Source: an uncultured Verrucomicrobiota bacterium (GTDB taxonomy: Bacteria > Verrucomicrobiota > Verrucomicrobiia > Opitutales > Seribacteraceae). Taken from it: DNA of 57,738 nucleotides. Position numbers and translations under genes: made by a program. The first letter of the stretch is position 1, and every line of letters begins with the position of its first letter. Where the stretch lies: the NCBI GenBank assembly GCA_902580225.1, contig CACHJU010000012.1, positions 1 through 57,738 of the forward strand, in the 5' to 3' direction. The notes under the pieces are model-generated. The model was given only the letters and a program-made list of their open reading frames with translations. It was not told where the DNA came from and did not search any database. Positions 46,583 through 55,594 of this stretch are shown here, piece after piece.

Positions 46583-46596
46583 TGGGTATTATTCCC
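46583..46596. promoter_or_regulatory. Upstream activator site 2 (palindrome)
   Basis: TGGGTATTATTCCC differs from site 1 at one of 14 bases. The centre-to-centre spacing of 33 bp is close to three helical turns, so both sites would face the same side of the DNA. This is the usual arrangement of enhancer sites for sigma-54 activators. It lies about 100 bp upstream of the -24/-12-like element. Confidence 0.6.
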
Positions 46597-46682
46597 AAAA
46601 AATATCTTTTATTACTTACCTAAGCATGATTTCTTATTTGCTATTTCGTTCATTGGTAGTTACTTGCGAAAACCCTATCAAT

Positions 46683-46698
46683 TGGCACGACAAATGAT
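46683..46698 (+). promoter_or_regulatory. Candidate sigma-54 (-24/-12) promoter
   Basis: TGGCACG at 46683-46689 is a full match to the -24 element. Ten bases after its GG the -12 core reads GA (ATGAT) instead of the usual GC (TTGCA), so the match is partial. It lies 40 bp before the ATG at 46739 and downstream of the paired activator sites, which supports the assignment. A fortuitous match cannot be excluded. Confidence 0.4.
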
Positions 46699-46738
46699 GG
46701 ATACCTTCTATCTTTATTACAAAAATAAACCAATAATT

Positions 46739-47746
46739 ATGAACAAACTCATCATCTCACTAATCGCAAGCTTTATGCTCTACAATTTTGCCTTTGCGGA
46801 GGACAAAGAAAAAACGCAAACAGGAGGAACTGATCCAAGACAATTTCAAAAACCTGGTGAAGGGTTAGAAAAACCGGAAGTCGGTCGTCCTAAATCTATT
46901 TTCCCTCTGCATTGGGGTCGCCCACCTGAAATCCAGTTGAAGGATTATGTCAAGCTTCCAGGTAATTTTGGAATGGGTAGCTCCACACTTGCCCACTGGA
47001 TCAAGGAAAATATTAGTGAGGACAAGGCAAACGGAAAAGGTCCTGGTGGTGCTGACAAACCTGAGGGTCCCCAAAAGCCCGATGTTTTGACCGACAAAGA
47101 AAAGCTTGATCCACGGAAATACGAAGGAGAAATTATCAAGAAAGTCAAAGAAGGAAAACTGTCTCAAGAGGATGCGAGGAAGAAGCTCGATGCCCTTCGT
47201 ACAGAGATGGAAAAGCTTGGGGAATTCAAGCGCCCCAAGCGTACTCTAAAACCTGAATTATCCGACGATGTTAAAGAAAAGCTTAAGAATATTAAGAGCT
47301 TGCAGGATGCATTGGCCAAGGAAATGAAGACCAAACTGGACGGCCTCAAGAATGACGGAGCGACTAAAGAGGAAATGCGCGAAGCTGTCCATGCTTTCCA
47401 AAAGGACAACAAAGATCGTCTCGAAGCAATTAAGGATGCTCACAAGAACATCCACCAATCTCTTAAGGATGCTCGTCCGACTAAGCCAGAGCGTCCTGAG
47501 TTAACCGCAGATATAAAGGTTAAAGTCGAAGCTCTAAAGGAGAAACAAAAGGAATTGCACACGGCTCGTAAAAACCTTCAAGAAAACCTCAAGGACAAAT
47601 CGAAGGAAGACCGTGAGGCATTGATTGCCGATTTCAAGGAAGCAAACAAAGTAAAACACGAAGACATCAAGACCAAGGCCAAGGAGGTCAAGAAAGAGAT
47701 ACGGGCTTTGGTGGAAACCGAAGCAACCCGCACCTCAGACCTATGA
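46739..47746 (+). CDS. Exported Lys/Glu-rich helical (coiled-coil) protein
   Basis: 335 residues from the ATG that gives a clear signal peptide (MNKLIISLIASFMLYNFAFA). A longer frame from 46664 would overlap the promoter element and lacks a proper leader. The mature protein begins with a Gly/Pro-rich stretch. It continues as a long, highly charged helical region with two similar segments, ELSDDVKEKLKNIKSLQDAL and ELTADIKVKVEALKEKQKEL, about 90 residues apart. No enzyme motif is visible. It follows the paired palindromes and the sigma-54-like element, making it the probable main target of the upstream regulator. A terminator follows. Function unknown; a periplasmic or envelope spacer is possible. 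Confidence 0.8.
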   Translation: MNKLIISLIASFMLYNFAFAEDKEKTQTGGTDPRQFQKPGEGLEKPEVGRPKSIFPLHWGRPPEIQLKDYVKLPGNFGMGSSTLAHWIKENISEDKANGKGPGGADKPEGPQKPDVLTDKEKLDPRKYEGEIIKKVKEGKLSQEDARKKLDALRTEMEKLGEFKRPKRTLKPELSDDVKEKLKNIKSLQDALAKEMKTKLDGLKNDGATKEEMREAVHAFQKDNKDRLEAIKDAHKNIHQSLKDARPTKPERPELTADIKVKVEALKEKQKELHTARKNLQENLKDKSKEDREALIADFKEANKVKHEDIKTKAKEVKKEIRALVETEATRTSDL

Positions 47747-47812
47747 TTTTTTCCGTAAAAGCGATATAGGCTTTTGTTAATTCACATTATTTTATAGACA
47801 CGAGTACTTTTT

Positions 47813-47846
47813 AAGAGAGGCGGGTTGATTCCGCCTCTCTTATTTT
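47813..47846 (+). terminator. Rho-independent terminator
   Basis: The perfect eleven-base arms AAGAGAGGCGG (47813-47823) and CCGCCTCTCTT (47831-47841) have a seven-base loop and are followed by ATTTTT. It is the strongest terminator in the window. It separates the exported helical protein gene from the beta-barrel/kinase genes, so the latter need their own promoter or read-through. Confidence 0.9.
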
Positions 47847-47934
47847 TGTTGGCAGCACTGTCAGGCTAAGGAATGATTATTTTATATCTTCAAGAACCCC
47901 CTCTTCACTACCTTCTTATTTATCTCTGCTTTCA

Positions 47935-49152
47935 TTGACCCTTAATCTCCATAATTCATCCCGTTCGATTGTTCGTTTTTTCCTGTTTTTTACTGTCGGA
48001 TACTTCTCTGAGGGTCAACCCTCCGAGAATCTGAATGTTGCTGGCAATGATATCAGCGAAGAGGAAATCAAAAATATTCTTTTCGGGGAAGACGCCATTG
48101 AAGAAGAAGTACAACCACTCGAGAAATTGGCCCAAAAGAAGAAATGGATTGCTTCTTTTTCCGCCAAGCTTGGTCTAGGCTACTCCGATAATCCCATGTA
48201 TGGACCTTACATTAGTGAAGAATCTGGCTACTTGGAAATGGAAAGCGAACTCTTCTTCCTCCGACAAGGAAGCCGGAACTTCATGACCTATCTCTACCTG
48301 TTCGGCGACGGCAAATGGTTTGAAGGGCTGTCCGAATATGACTTATCCGGTATTCTTATGGCTCAAGCAGAACACACTTATGTAACCGATGATTCGATGA
48401 ATTCTCTCGGATTGAGACTTCGACATACTTATTATGATCAAGCATTCGATTTTTCCGATCTTGGACTTCCCTACTCGATGCAGGTTCAATCCAACAAGTC
48501 TGAAATTGTTCCTCACTTTTCCCACCGCTTATCGAATGAAATCACGGTCAAAATGGAAATTTCCGGTGGTAGCGAGAGATTCGAGGACCCATCGGAAAAT
48601 AATTCCGATCAACAGCTCCGGTTAGCCCTGAACTGGCAAGTCACTAAAAAGGTCAATCTTGAAGCCAAAGTATCAGGGAGATTAGTTGACTACGATGCAC
48701 GCAGAAGGAGAGAATCCGATGGATCGCTCTTGACGGAAGGAAAACTAGAAACCGAAAAACTCGGATTCGCTTTGGAAATCGAACAGGAATTCTTATCGCC
48801 TTGGATCAAGGCTATCGAGATGAAAGCCAAGGTCGATGGACTCGAGGATAACGCAGGAGGCTATTATGATTACGAAAGGCTTGGTGCAGTCTTTTCTTAT
48901 TCGGTCAATTTGGAAAAATGGTTAATGGAAGTTGAACTAGGAAGGAATCATTTTCGTTACGGCCATAGAATGGTTTCAAACGGAGAAAAATTCGAAAGGC
49001 AAAGCTTTACTAACCAGCTGAAGTTTACCCGTTCCATCGATGAAAATTGGAATGCCTACTTAAAATGGAACAGAGAAGAAGATCATTCGAATTCAAGGGA
49101 TTACGAATATTTCTCAAATTTTTACTCAATCGGAATCTCTTGGCAGCAATAG
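47935..49152 (+). CDS. Probable outer-membrane beta-barrel protein
   Basis: 405 residues from a TTG start; no ATG is available near the leader. A hydrophobic leader (SIVRFFLFFTVGYFSEG) is followed by an acidic periplasmic segment (NLNVAGNDISEEEIKNILFG). Then comes a long series of amphipathic beta strands with aromatic ends: SFSAKLGLGYSDNPMY, LRLALNWQVTKKVNLEAKV, and the final FYSIGISWQQ, which ends near an aromatic residue. This pattern suggests an outer-membrane barrel or porin-like surface protein. No family was named with certainty. It is followed after 37 bp by the histidine kinase gene. Confidence 0.72.
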   Translation: MTLNLHNSSRSIVRFFLFFTVGYFSEGQPSENLNVAGNDISEEEIKNILFGEDAIEEEVQPLEKLAQKKKWIASFSAKLGLGYSDNPMYGPYISEESGYLEMESELFFLRQGSRNFMTYLYLFGDGKWFEGLSEYDLSGILMAQAEHTYVTDDSMNSLGLRLRHTYYDQAFDFSDLGLPYSMQVQSNKSEIVPHFSHRLSNEITVKMEISGGSERFEDPSENNSDQQLRLALNWQVTKKVNLEAKVSGRLVDYDARRRRESDGSLLTEGKLETEKLGFALEIEQEFLSPWIKAIEMKAKVDGLEDNAGGYYDYERLGAVFSYSVNLEKWLMEVELGRNHFRYGHRMVSNGEKFERQSFTNQLKFTRSIDENWNAYLKWNREEDHSNSRDYEYFSNFYSIGISWQQ

Positions 49153-49189
49153 TATCTGGCGAGGAAATGAAAACCACGAATTGCAAACG

Positions 49190-50515
49190 ATGACGACCGA
49201 AAAAAAAGGGTGGTTTGCCTTTGCTGTTATTTTGGGAATATTCGGCGTTCTTACTGCTACTTTACAACTCTCTTCGCGTGATAAACTTTATCAATTGGCC
49301 TTGGATCGGGAAGCATCTTCCTTTGCTCCCAACTTGTCAAATTTGCAAAAGAGCGTGGAGGAGGACTTCCTCGAGGAAGACCTTCTCTTCATGGATTTAG
49401 CCATGGAAAATCTTATCCACTCCGAAAATGATTACCTCGAAGAAATTGCCCTAAGATCACTTGAAATTCAGGAAGTAATAGGGGTATTTGCATTTGACCG
49501 AAAAGGCGAACTGATTGAGCTCCCTACCAACTCGACCCGTCAGGCGGCGAATTCATCAAGAACGAAACAACTAAAGGAAAAACCTTACGATTATCTGCTT
49601 TCTCAAGGAAAGCCTTTTTCGATTTTATACCCAATTGGAGAAGAAGCCGAGATGGGTTTCCTTGAACTGCTCATCAAGACCGCTCCTCTCTTGGCTGAAA
49701 GAAATGCCATCGAGGAGGAAATTTTGGAACAGGGACTATGGGCCTTTGCTATCGGAGCAGGCTTGCTCTTTTTGATCTTCCGTATTCTCCTAACCCGACT
49801 CTTGCGATCAGAGAGGGATCTACTGGTCAAGTCAATCAACTTGAAAAAGGCAAACCTTCGACTTTCACAAGCTTGCAAGACTGCAGGAGTGGGAGCCGTA
49901 ACGGCTCACTTGATGCATGCCCTGAAAAGTCCACTCATGGGGCTTAAGAATCTGAAACTCGATTCCGGCGAGCGAATGGAAGCGACCGAAGAAAACCTCC
50001 GTGCAACTACGCGGAAGATCGAAAACCTGATTACGCAAACTCTGAATACTTTAAAAGAATGCGACTTAAACGATGAAAGCTACTCATTCGAAGCTAAAGA
50101 AGTTCTCAACTTGGCTGCCAACCAGTTTAATTCGGAGGAAAGCGGAACTAGGGTCAGCGTGATCGAAAGCCCATGTTCCCTTCAAACCATTGATAACCTG
50201 AAGGCCAACTTGATCCTGCCTATTCTTCATAACCTTATTCAAAACTCGCTTGATTCCGGACCGGACGTAAAGGTTTTCCTCTTGGTCGAGCTAAAAAACG
50301 AATCCCTATCGATTTGCGTACGTGATAACGGTTCAGGTATTCCACTCGAAATGAAGAAAAATCTATTCAAGCCGATTCAGAGCCAAAAGGAAAACGGTTC
50401 TGGAATCGGTTTAGCCATTTGCAAAGAGTTGGCAGACCGGGCAAATGCCACAATCAAACTGGACAAAAGTACGGATAAAGGCACTTCCTTTTCAATCGCT
50501 TTTTCTGTTGTTTGA
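49190..50515 (+). CDS. Membrane sensor histidine kinase
   Basis: 441 residues. A TTG at 49181 would add three. There is one transmembrane helix near the start (FAFAVILGIFGVLTATLQL), a periplasmic sensor part (about 30-180), and a second helix (LWAFAIGAGLLFLIFRILL). The cytoplasmic kinase has an atypical H-box HALKSPLMGL, an N-box QNSLDSG, and ATP-binding DNGSGIP and GSGIGLAICKELADR. The partner is probably the NtrC-type regulator encoded 2.6 kb upstream, since no other regulator is near. Separation of the kinase and regulator by two exported-protein genes is unusual. Codes for signal reception at the envelope; the signal is unknown. Confidence 0.88.
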   Translation: MTTEKKGWFAFAVILGIFGVLTATLQLSSRDKLYQLALDREASSFAPNLSNLQKSVEEDFLEEDLLFMDLAMENLIHSENDYLEEIALRSLEIQEVIGVFAFDRKGELIELPTNSTRQAANSSRTKQLKEKPYDYLLSQGKPFSILYPIGEEAEMGFLELLIKTAPLLAERNAIEEEILEQGLWAFAIGAGLLFLIFRILLTRLLRSERDLLVKSINLKKANLRLSQACKTAGVGAVTAHLMHALKSPLMGLKNLKLDSGERMEATEENLRATTRKIENLITQTLNTLKECDLNDESYSFEAKEVLNLAANQFNSEESGTRVSVIESPCSLQTIDNLKANLILPILHNLIQNSLDSGPDVKVFLLVELKNESLSICVRDNGSGIPLEMKKNLFKPIQSQKENGSGIGLAICKELADRANATIKLDKSTDKGTSFSIAFSVV

Positions 50516-50587
50516 AAATGTTGACGCGAATAACATGCCTTTTAGCATGAAGAAGAATTGGAAGCATATTATATTATAAAAAAGACC

Positions 50588-53500
50588 ATGTCCCGACTCT
50601 CCCTTCATGCCCTCGTCCGTATTTCCCGAAAGTTTCTCTTGGGGTTCTTTCTGATCCCTTTCGCTTCTTTATTCTCAAACCCCTCGCTCTCTTGGGTAAC
50701 AAACGCAACAGACGGAGTTATTTTCTCTTCCCCAGCAATCGCATCAGATGGGACGGTTTACATTGGTTCGAACGACAACAAGCTCCACGCTTTTAATTCC
50801 AATGGAGCCAGTAAATGGACTTTTACCACGGGAAATTGGGTGGATTCGACCCCCGCCATCGGATTGGACGGTACAGTTTATGTGGGATCATGGGACAACA
50901 AACTCTACGCAATCGATCCTATCGACGGAAGTAAGCTTTGGGATTTCAACACGAGCAGTAGCATAATTTCCAGCCCGACGATCGGCTCGAATGGCAATAT
51001 TTATTTTGGATCCATGGATTACTTTTTTTACGCATTGAATTCAAGCGGTACCAAGCTATGGGAATATTTTGCTGGTCAACCGATATCTTCCTCGGCTGCA
51101 CTCGGCCGAAACGGAACCATTTATTTCGGGGATGAAAATGGGACTTTCCATGCCGTCAATCCAGATGGCTCGACCAAATGGACTTATGTCGCAGACAATG
51201 TCGCAGACACGAACAAATCTATCCTCTCCTCTCCAGCCCTCGATCTTGCGGGAAACATATATTTCGGTAGCGGTAATGGTTATTGTTACTCGATTTCAGA
51301 CAATGATACCAACGCAACTCTGAATTGGAAAGTTTTGACGGGCGACAGGGTTGACGCGTCGCCAGTTCTAGGAATTGGAAACGAAGTTTTCTTCGTTTCC
51401 CGCGACGGATATCTTCGCTCCATTGATACCATTACCGGAATTTCCAATTGGGAAAACCTTGTCGGAGATGTTTTTTACAGCTCACCAGCAGTCGATTCCA
51501 ACGGAAAAGTTTATGTCATCTCTTACATAGGTGGTGGAGAAAATCACCTTTTTGCCTTCGAATCTAATGGATCAAAAGCTTGGGACACGAATGGCACAAA
51601 TGCGCCATTCACCATAGGTGGGCTAGTCGATTCTTCCCCAGCCTTGGATACCAACGGTAAACTATATTTTGGATGCTTCGATAAAAAGCTTTATTCCGTA
51701 AATGTCGGAACCGGGGTTGCCGATTCGGATTGGTCTCAGTTTAAAAGAAACACTAAGCGAACAGGTGCGTGGCCAAGCCTCAACATAATTACTGACTCCT
51801 TCCCGACTATCGGAGGAAGCGTATCGGGAAGCGGGCAATACAATGAAGGTGCAACAGTCAGCTTGGAAGCGACACCTAAAACCGGTTATGCCTTTGTTAG
51901 CTGGTATACCGGAGGAAGCACCCTCAGCACGACCAACCCCTATGAATTCAAGGCATCCACCGACTTGGCGGTTGCAGCAAACTTCACCCTTCAATCCTAT
52001 GCTTTCACGATCTCGGCAGGCTCAGGCGGAACCGTACCAAGGGGACTCTCCAAATCGTATACTCACGCATCGGTCGTCCAAATATCAGCCACCCCGAACA
52101 CAGGATACAAGTTCTCCACATGGACCGGGTCAGGGATCGCAAACCTTACTGCCAAGGACACCAACATTTCCATCACTGGGATCCAAAGTGCCATCGCCTC
52201 TTTTACTCCAATCAACTATTCTCTGACTGCTACTGCAGGAAATGGCGGAATGATCAACGCCCTTAACAATTCGTATCCCTTCAACACCAATGTTTCCCTC
52301 GTAGCCACCCCGGACACTGGGTACGCCTTTTCCGCATGGACGCAATCGGGGAGCGGGATTTCCGATACCTCGAGTGCGTCCACTAACCTGTATATCAATG
52401 GGAACCAATCCGTCCAGGCAACTTTTTCCCCCCTTTCCTATGAGCTGTACCTTTCGGCGGGAACCGGAGGAGCCGTCTTAAACTATCCTAAGGGTACCTC
52501 GCACGATTTCGGCAGTTCAGTCACCATCTCAGCCACTCCCGAGTCTGGATACTACTTCACCGGATGGACAGGAAGTGGAGTTCATGATGCCAATGCTTCC
52601 ACAACCACGGTTACCATATCTGGGTATCATAGCGTCCAGGCAAACTTTGACCAAATTCCAGCTGGGAATTTCGTCGTGCAATTGAATTCCAGTCCCAGCA
52701 ATTCGGCATCCGTCCTGACGGGTGCTGGAACTTACACGCCCAATCAAGTCATTCAGATCTCCGCTTCTCCGAATGACGGATATTCCTTTCAAAATTGGTC
52801 GGGTGGAACTTTTGCCGATGCGAATTTGTCGACCACCATGGTGACCGTATCCCAGGACCTCAACCTCACCGCCAATTTTCTTGTATCAAGTTACCAGCTA
52901 AACCTAAGTGCCGGTACGGGAGGCTCGGTAACAGGTTCCGGAACCTTTAACTACGGCTCAACCACCCAAATCTACGCCACACCAAATACCGGTTATTCTT
53001 TTGATAAGTGGGACGACAACTTTACCTCTGCCAATCCATTCGACTCGAGCACAACAGTCACAGTCACCAAAGATGTAAACCTCAGAGCCTCCTTTACACT
53101 TAGCTCGTATACCGTCTCGACTAACATCTCCGGCTCAGGCTTCACAACTGGTGGAGGAACCTATCCGCATGGTTCCGAGGCGACCTTGACGGCAAATGCC
53201 ATAGAAGGAAATCATTTTTCAGGATGGAGCGGGTTAGGAATACAAGACTCGAACGAGTCTACGATTACCCTGACAATTACTCAGGATTTAAACATCACCG
53301 CGAGTTTCGCAAAATCACCGGATAAACTGAATGATTCGATCGGTGCGACCGAAGCCATCGCAAGCTGGTATTCAACCAATTGGTTCGGTTATTTTTATCA
53401 AGCTGATAATGGTTGGTGCTACCATTTTAAGCTCGGATGGATCTTTCCAGCGGCTCAATCGGATGGCTCGATCTGGGCTTGGTTACCACAGCTCGAATGG

Positions 53501-53677
53501 ATTTGGCTCGAGCAAAGCACTTTCGCCAACTTTCTCGTTTGGTCTTCCGAAGACAAAAACTGGTTTTATTTCGACTTCAGCTCAGCTTCTGCACCTCGGA
53601 TTTACAAATATAAGACGGAAAAGTGGTCTAACTTCGATAAAGACAATGCTATCGACTTGCTCGAATCACTTTTTTAA
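50588..53677 (+). CDS. Secreted PQQ-like propeller / seven InlB-type repeats / Trp-rich C-terminal domain protein
   Basis: 1029 residues from the ATG; a TTG at 50558 is possible. Signal sequence (KFLLGFFLIPFASLFSNPS). About residues 30-400 form a PQQ-like propeller with blades such as DGTVYIGSNDNKLHAFNSNG. Seven divergent InlB/Listeria-Bacteroides-type repeats follow (about 400-910), each ending in a GYxFxxW motif such as TPNTGYKFSTW or TPNTGYSFDKW. From about 926 there is a Trp-rich domain (WYSTNWFGYFYQADNGWCY, DGSIWAWL) that also ends the 3200-residue protein. No catalytic residues were recognised. It is probably an adhesin or surface-binding protein in the sigma-54 locus. Confidence 0.88.
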   Translation: MSRLSLHALVRISRKFLLGFFLIPFASLFSNPSLSWVTNATDGVIFSSPAIASDGTVYIGSNDNKLHAFNSNGASKWTFTTGNWVDSTPAIGLDGTVYVGSWDNKLYAIDPIDGSKLWDFNTSSSIISSPTIGSNGNIYFGSMDYFFYALNSSGTKLWEYFAGQPISSSAALGRNGTIYFGDENGTFHAVNPDGSTKWTYVADNVADTNKSILSSPALDLAGNIYFGSGNGYCYSISDNDTNATLNWKVLTGDRVDASPVLGIGNEVFFVSRDGYLRSIDTITGISNWENLVGDVFYSSPAVDSNGKVYVISYIGGGENHLFAFESNGSKAWDTNGTNAPFTIGGLVDSSPALDTNGKLYFGCFDKKLYSVNVGTGVADSDWSQFKRNTKRTGAWPSLNIITDSFPTIGGSVSGSGQYNEGATVSLEATPKTGYAFVSWYTGGSTLSTTNPYEFKASTDLAVAANFTLQSYAFTISAGSGGTVPRGLSKSYTHASVVQISATPNTGYKFSTWTGSGIANLTAKDTNISITGIQSAIASFTPINYSLTATAGNGGMINALNNSYPFNTNVSLVATPDTGYAFSAWTQSGSGISDTSSASTNLYINGNQSVQATFSPLSYELYLSAGTGGAVLNYPKGTSHDFGSSVTISATPESGYYFTGWTGSGVHDANASTTTVTISGYHSVQANFDQIPAGNFVVQLNSSPSNSASVLTGAGTYTPNQVIQISASPNDGYSFQNWSGGTFADANLSTTMVTVSQDLNLTANFLVSSYQLNLSAGTGGSVTGSGTFNYGSTTQIYATPNTGYSFDKWDDNFTSANPFDSSTTVTVTKDVNLRASFTLSSYTVSTNISGSGFTTGGGTYPHGSEATLTANAIEGNHFSGWSGLGIQDSNESTITLTITQDLNITASFAKSPDKLNDSIGATEAIASWYSTNWFGYFYQADNGWCYHFKLGWIFPAAQSDGSIWAWLPQLEWIWLEQSTFANFLVWSSEDKNWFYFDFSSASAPRIYKYKTEKWSNFDKDNAIDLLESLF

Positions 53678-53696
53678 AAAAGCTCTTGTACTACTA

Positions 53697-54296
53697 TTAC
53701 TGATTCAACTTCGTCCTTCCATCCAAAGCACTTCGAAGCGTTACCTCGTCGGCAAAGGTAACATTACCGCCGCTAGGCAATCCAAAGCCAATTCGAGAAA
53801 CACTTATCGGACGGTCGGCAATGATTACCTCCTTAAGGTAGTGACAAGTAGCTTCGCCTTCCATGTCGTTACCCAAGGCCAAAATTACTTCCTTTATACC
53901 ATCACCATTTATTTTTTTGCTTAGGGAATCGAGGTTAAGCTGTTCAGGACCCACTCCACGGATCGGAGAAAGTTTGCCATGTAAGACATGATACTTACCA
54001 CGATAGGCCCCGGAGCGTTCCATAGCAAAGAGGTCTGGAACGTTTTCCACTACGCAAATTGTTTCACCCAATCGTTCAAGATCCAAACAAATCGAACAAA
54101 TATCTCCTTCGGATAAGTTGCCACAACTTTCACATGCACCAATTGTAGAGGAAGCATCTTTCAATTGGTTGACCAACTGATCCAATTTTTCAGATTTCTC
54201 TACTAATAAATGTAAAGCAATTCTTTCCGCGGAACGAAAACCCAATCCAGGTAAACTCTTTAGTAATCGAACTATCTGGTCGTAACCAGGGGTCAC
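53697..54296 (-). CDS. recR: Recombination protein RecR
   Basis: Recombination mediator acting with RecF/RecO at gaps. I choose the GTG at 54296, giving MTPGYDQIVRLLKSLPGLG and 199 residues, the usual RecR size. An ATG at 54335 would overlap ybaB by 29 bases and add 13 residues. The helix-hairpin-helix PGLGFRSAERIALHLL, the zinc finger CESCGNLSEGDICSIC and the Toprim segment (ICVVENVPDLFAMERSG, LHGKLSPIRGVGPEQL) are all present. The 11-bp gap from ybaB fits a common operon. Confidence 0.94.
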   Translation of the reverse strand: MTPGYDQIVRLLKSLPGLGFRSAERIALHLLVEKSEKLDQLVNQLKDASSTIGACESCGNLSEGDICSICLDLERLGETICVVENVPDLFAMERSGAYRGKYHVLHGKLSPIRGVGPEQLNLDSLSKKINGDGIKEVILALGNDMEGEATCHYLKEVIIADRPISVSRIGFGLPSGGNVTFADEVTLRSALDGRTKLNQ

Positions 54297-54306
54297 AAAA
54301 TCAAAA

Positions 54307-54615
54307 TCAAAATAGGCCCGGCATTTGCATGCCACCAGTCAACCCACTCATTGTGTCATCATTTTTCTTTTTGGCCTGCTCGGTTGCATCTTGTAAAGCT
54401 TGTAAGATAGCTTCTGAAACAAATTCGGCATCTTCATCAAGAAAAACTGGGTCTAATTTAAATTCCTTAAATTCTCCTTGACCAGAAATCTTGATAAAAA
54501 CTGCACCTCCACCTCCTGAGACTTCAATCATTTCTTCTGATAAAAGAGACTGTGCCTCTTCCATCTTTTGTTGCATCTTTTGAGCCTGTTTGAGTAATTT
54601 GCCGACGCCGACCAT
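54307..54615 (-). CDS. YbaB/EbfC family nucleoid-associated protein
   Basis: 102 residues from the internal ATG giving MVGVGKLLKQAQKMQQKMEEAQ, the standard YbaB start. An upstream ATG at 54771 would overlap the epimerase gene and produce an atypical leader. SGGGGAVFIKISGQGEF and the acidic/Gln-rich C-terminus match the family. It forms dimers that bind DNA. The gene order ybaB-recR is widespread in bacteria. Confidence 0.92.
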   Translation of the reverse strand: MVGVGKLLKQAQKMQQKMEEAQSLLSEEMIEVSGGGGAVFIKISGQGEFKEFKLDPVFLDEDAEFVSEAILQALQDATEQAKKKNDDTMSGLTGGMQMPGLF

Positions 54616-54625
54616 AATTTTATTT

Positions 54626-55495
54626 TTAGGAATGTTTCTCCAGTATAGACTGATATCCCGATTGATAACTGCTAAATTTCGGAAACCAAGAAAGCTCATC
54701 CAATATTCGATTATTGGAAACTTTTCGGTTTGGAGTATTCTCATCATCATCTTCTTTAAATATTGCTTCACCAGAATTTAAATTTTCTGCAATCCAAGAT
54801 ACAATTTGACCTCTTGTGGCATGATTACCATCAGACACATTGTAAATTCGCCCAATATTCGTATCTTCTGAAACCAAACAGGTAACGATTGCATTTACAG
54901 CATCATCTCGGTGAATAAGGTTCAAAATACGATCCGAATTACCAGATAGTTCTTCCCCTGCTTTTATTTTATCAATCAATAAATGTCGCCCAGGGCCGTA
55001 TAATCCGGCTAATCGTAAAATAAAGCTTCTACCGATTGAAGGAACCGGGGGAAAACATTTTTGCTCTGCAGCAAGTAAAAGACCGGCTTTCTCTGAAACG
55101 CCAGCAGAAGATGCAGTCTCGTCCACAAAACGCTTTCCTGTTTGAGGATAAACCGAGCTGCTGCTAGTAAACAAAAAGGTGCCCACATTTCCATTTTCCA
55201 ACCAAGTCATCACGGAATCTTGACCCTCAACATAGGAAGTGATGTAACCATCAGTATCACTAGAAGAAGCCCCAACGCAATTTACAACAAAATCTTGATT
55301 TGGATCTAACTGAGTATGCCAATCTTCATTCTCAATTCGAGACTCAACGACAAGAGTAACTCCCATGTTACGTAATTTAGTGGCAGTTTCAGAATTTCGA
55401 GTCAATGCAGATACCTGCCAGCCTTTACCTATACAAACTTCAGCAAGAGCCGATCCTAAATATCCGCAACCTATAATTGTTATTTTACTGCTCAC
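54626..55495 (-). CDS. NAD(P)-dependent epimerase/dehydratase-like protein
   Basis: 289 residues of the extended short-chain dehydrogenase/epimerase type. The Rossmann dinucleotide motif is IIGCGYLGSALAEVC, with a GCGYLG core rather than the usual GxxGxxG. TFLFTSSSSVYPQTG, FVDETA, and RLAGLYGPGRH complete an epimerase-like pattern, although the YxxxK pair is not clear. It resembles YeeZ-type proteins. Substrate unknown. It is 10 bp upstream of ybaB, so it heads the three-gene ybaB-recR run. Confidence 0.8.
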   Translation of the reverse strand: MSSKITIIGCGYLGSALAEVCIGKGWQVSALTRNSETATKLRNMGVTLVVESRIENEDWHTQLDPNQDFVVNCVGASSSDTDGYITSYVEGQDSVMTWLENGNVGTFLFTSSSSVYPQTGKRFVDETASSAGVSEKAGLLLAAEQKCFPPVPSIGRSFILRLAGLYGPGRHLLIDKIKAGEELSGNSDRILNLIHRDDAVNAIVTCLVSEDTNIGRIYNVSDGNHATRGQIVSWIAENLNSGEAIFKEDDDENTPNRKVSNNRILDELSWFPKFSSYQSGYQSILEKHS

Positions 55496-55594
55496 TAGTT
55501 AATTTATATCTAAATTTTAACATAAAAGTCAAGTTTGAGTCTGCCCAACGATCTTGCTTGAACTTACAACCTTTTTGACTGTAAAAGATTCATT

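Noticed and set aside
46664-46738. N-terminal extension of the exported helical protein
   Set aside because: It would cover the -24-like element and lacks a signal peptide at its start, whereas the ATG at 46739 gives a clean one.
47848-47870. TTGGCAGC at about 47849 as a second sigma-54 promoter
   Set aside because: There is no GC or TTGC at the required distance downstream.
50534-50549. Small inverted repeat CATGC/GCATG between the kinase and the propeller gene
   Set aside because: Too short, with no T run; it could occur by chance.
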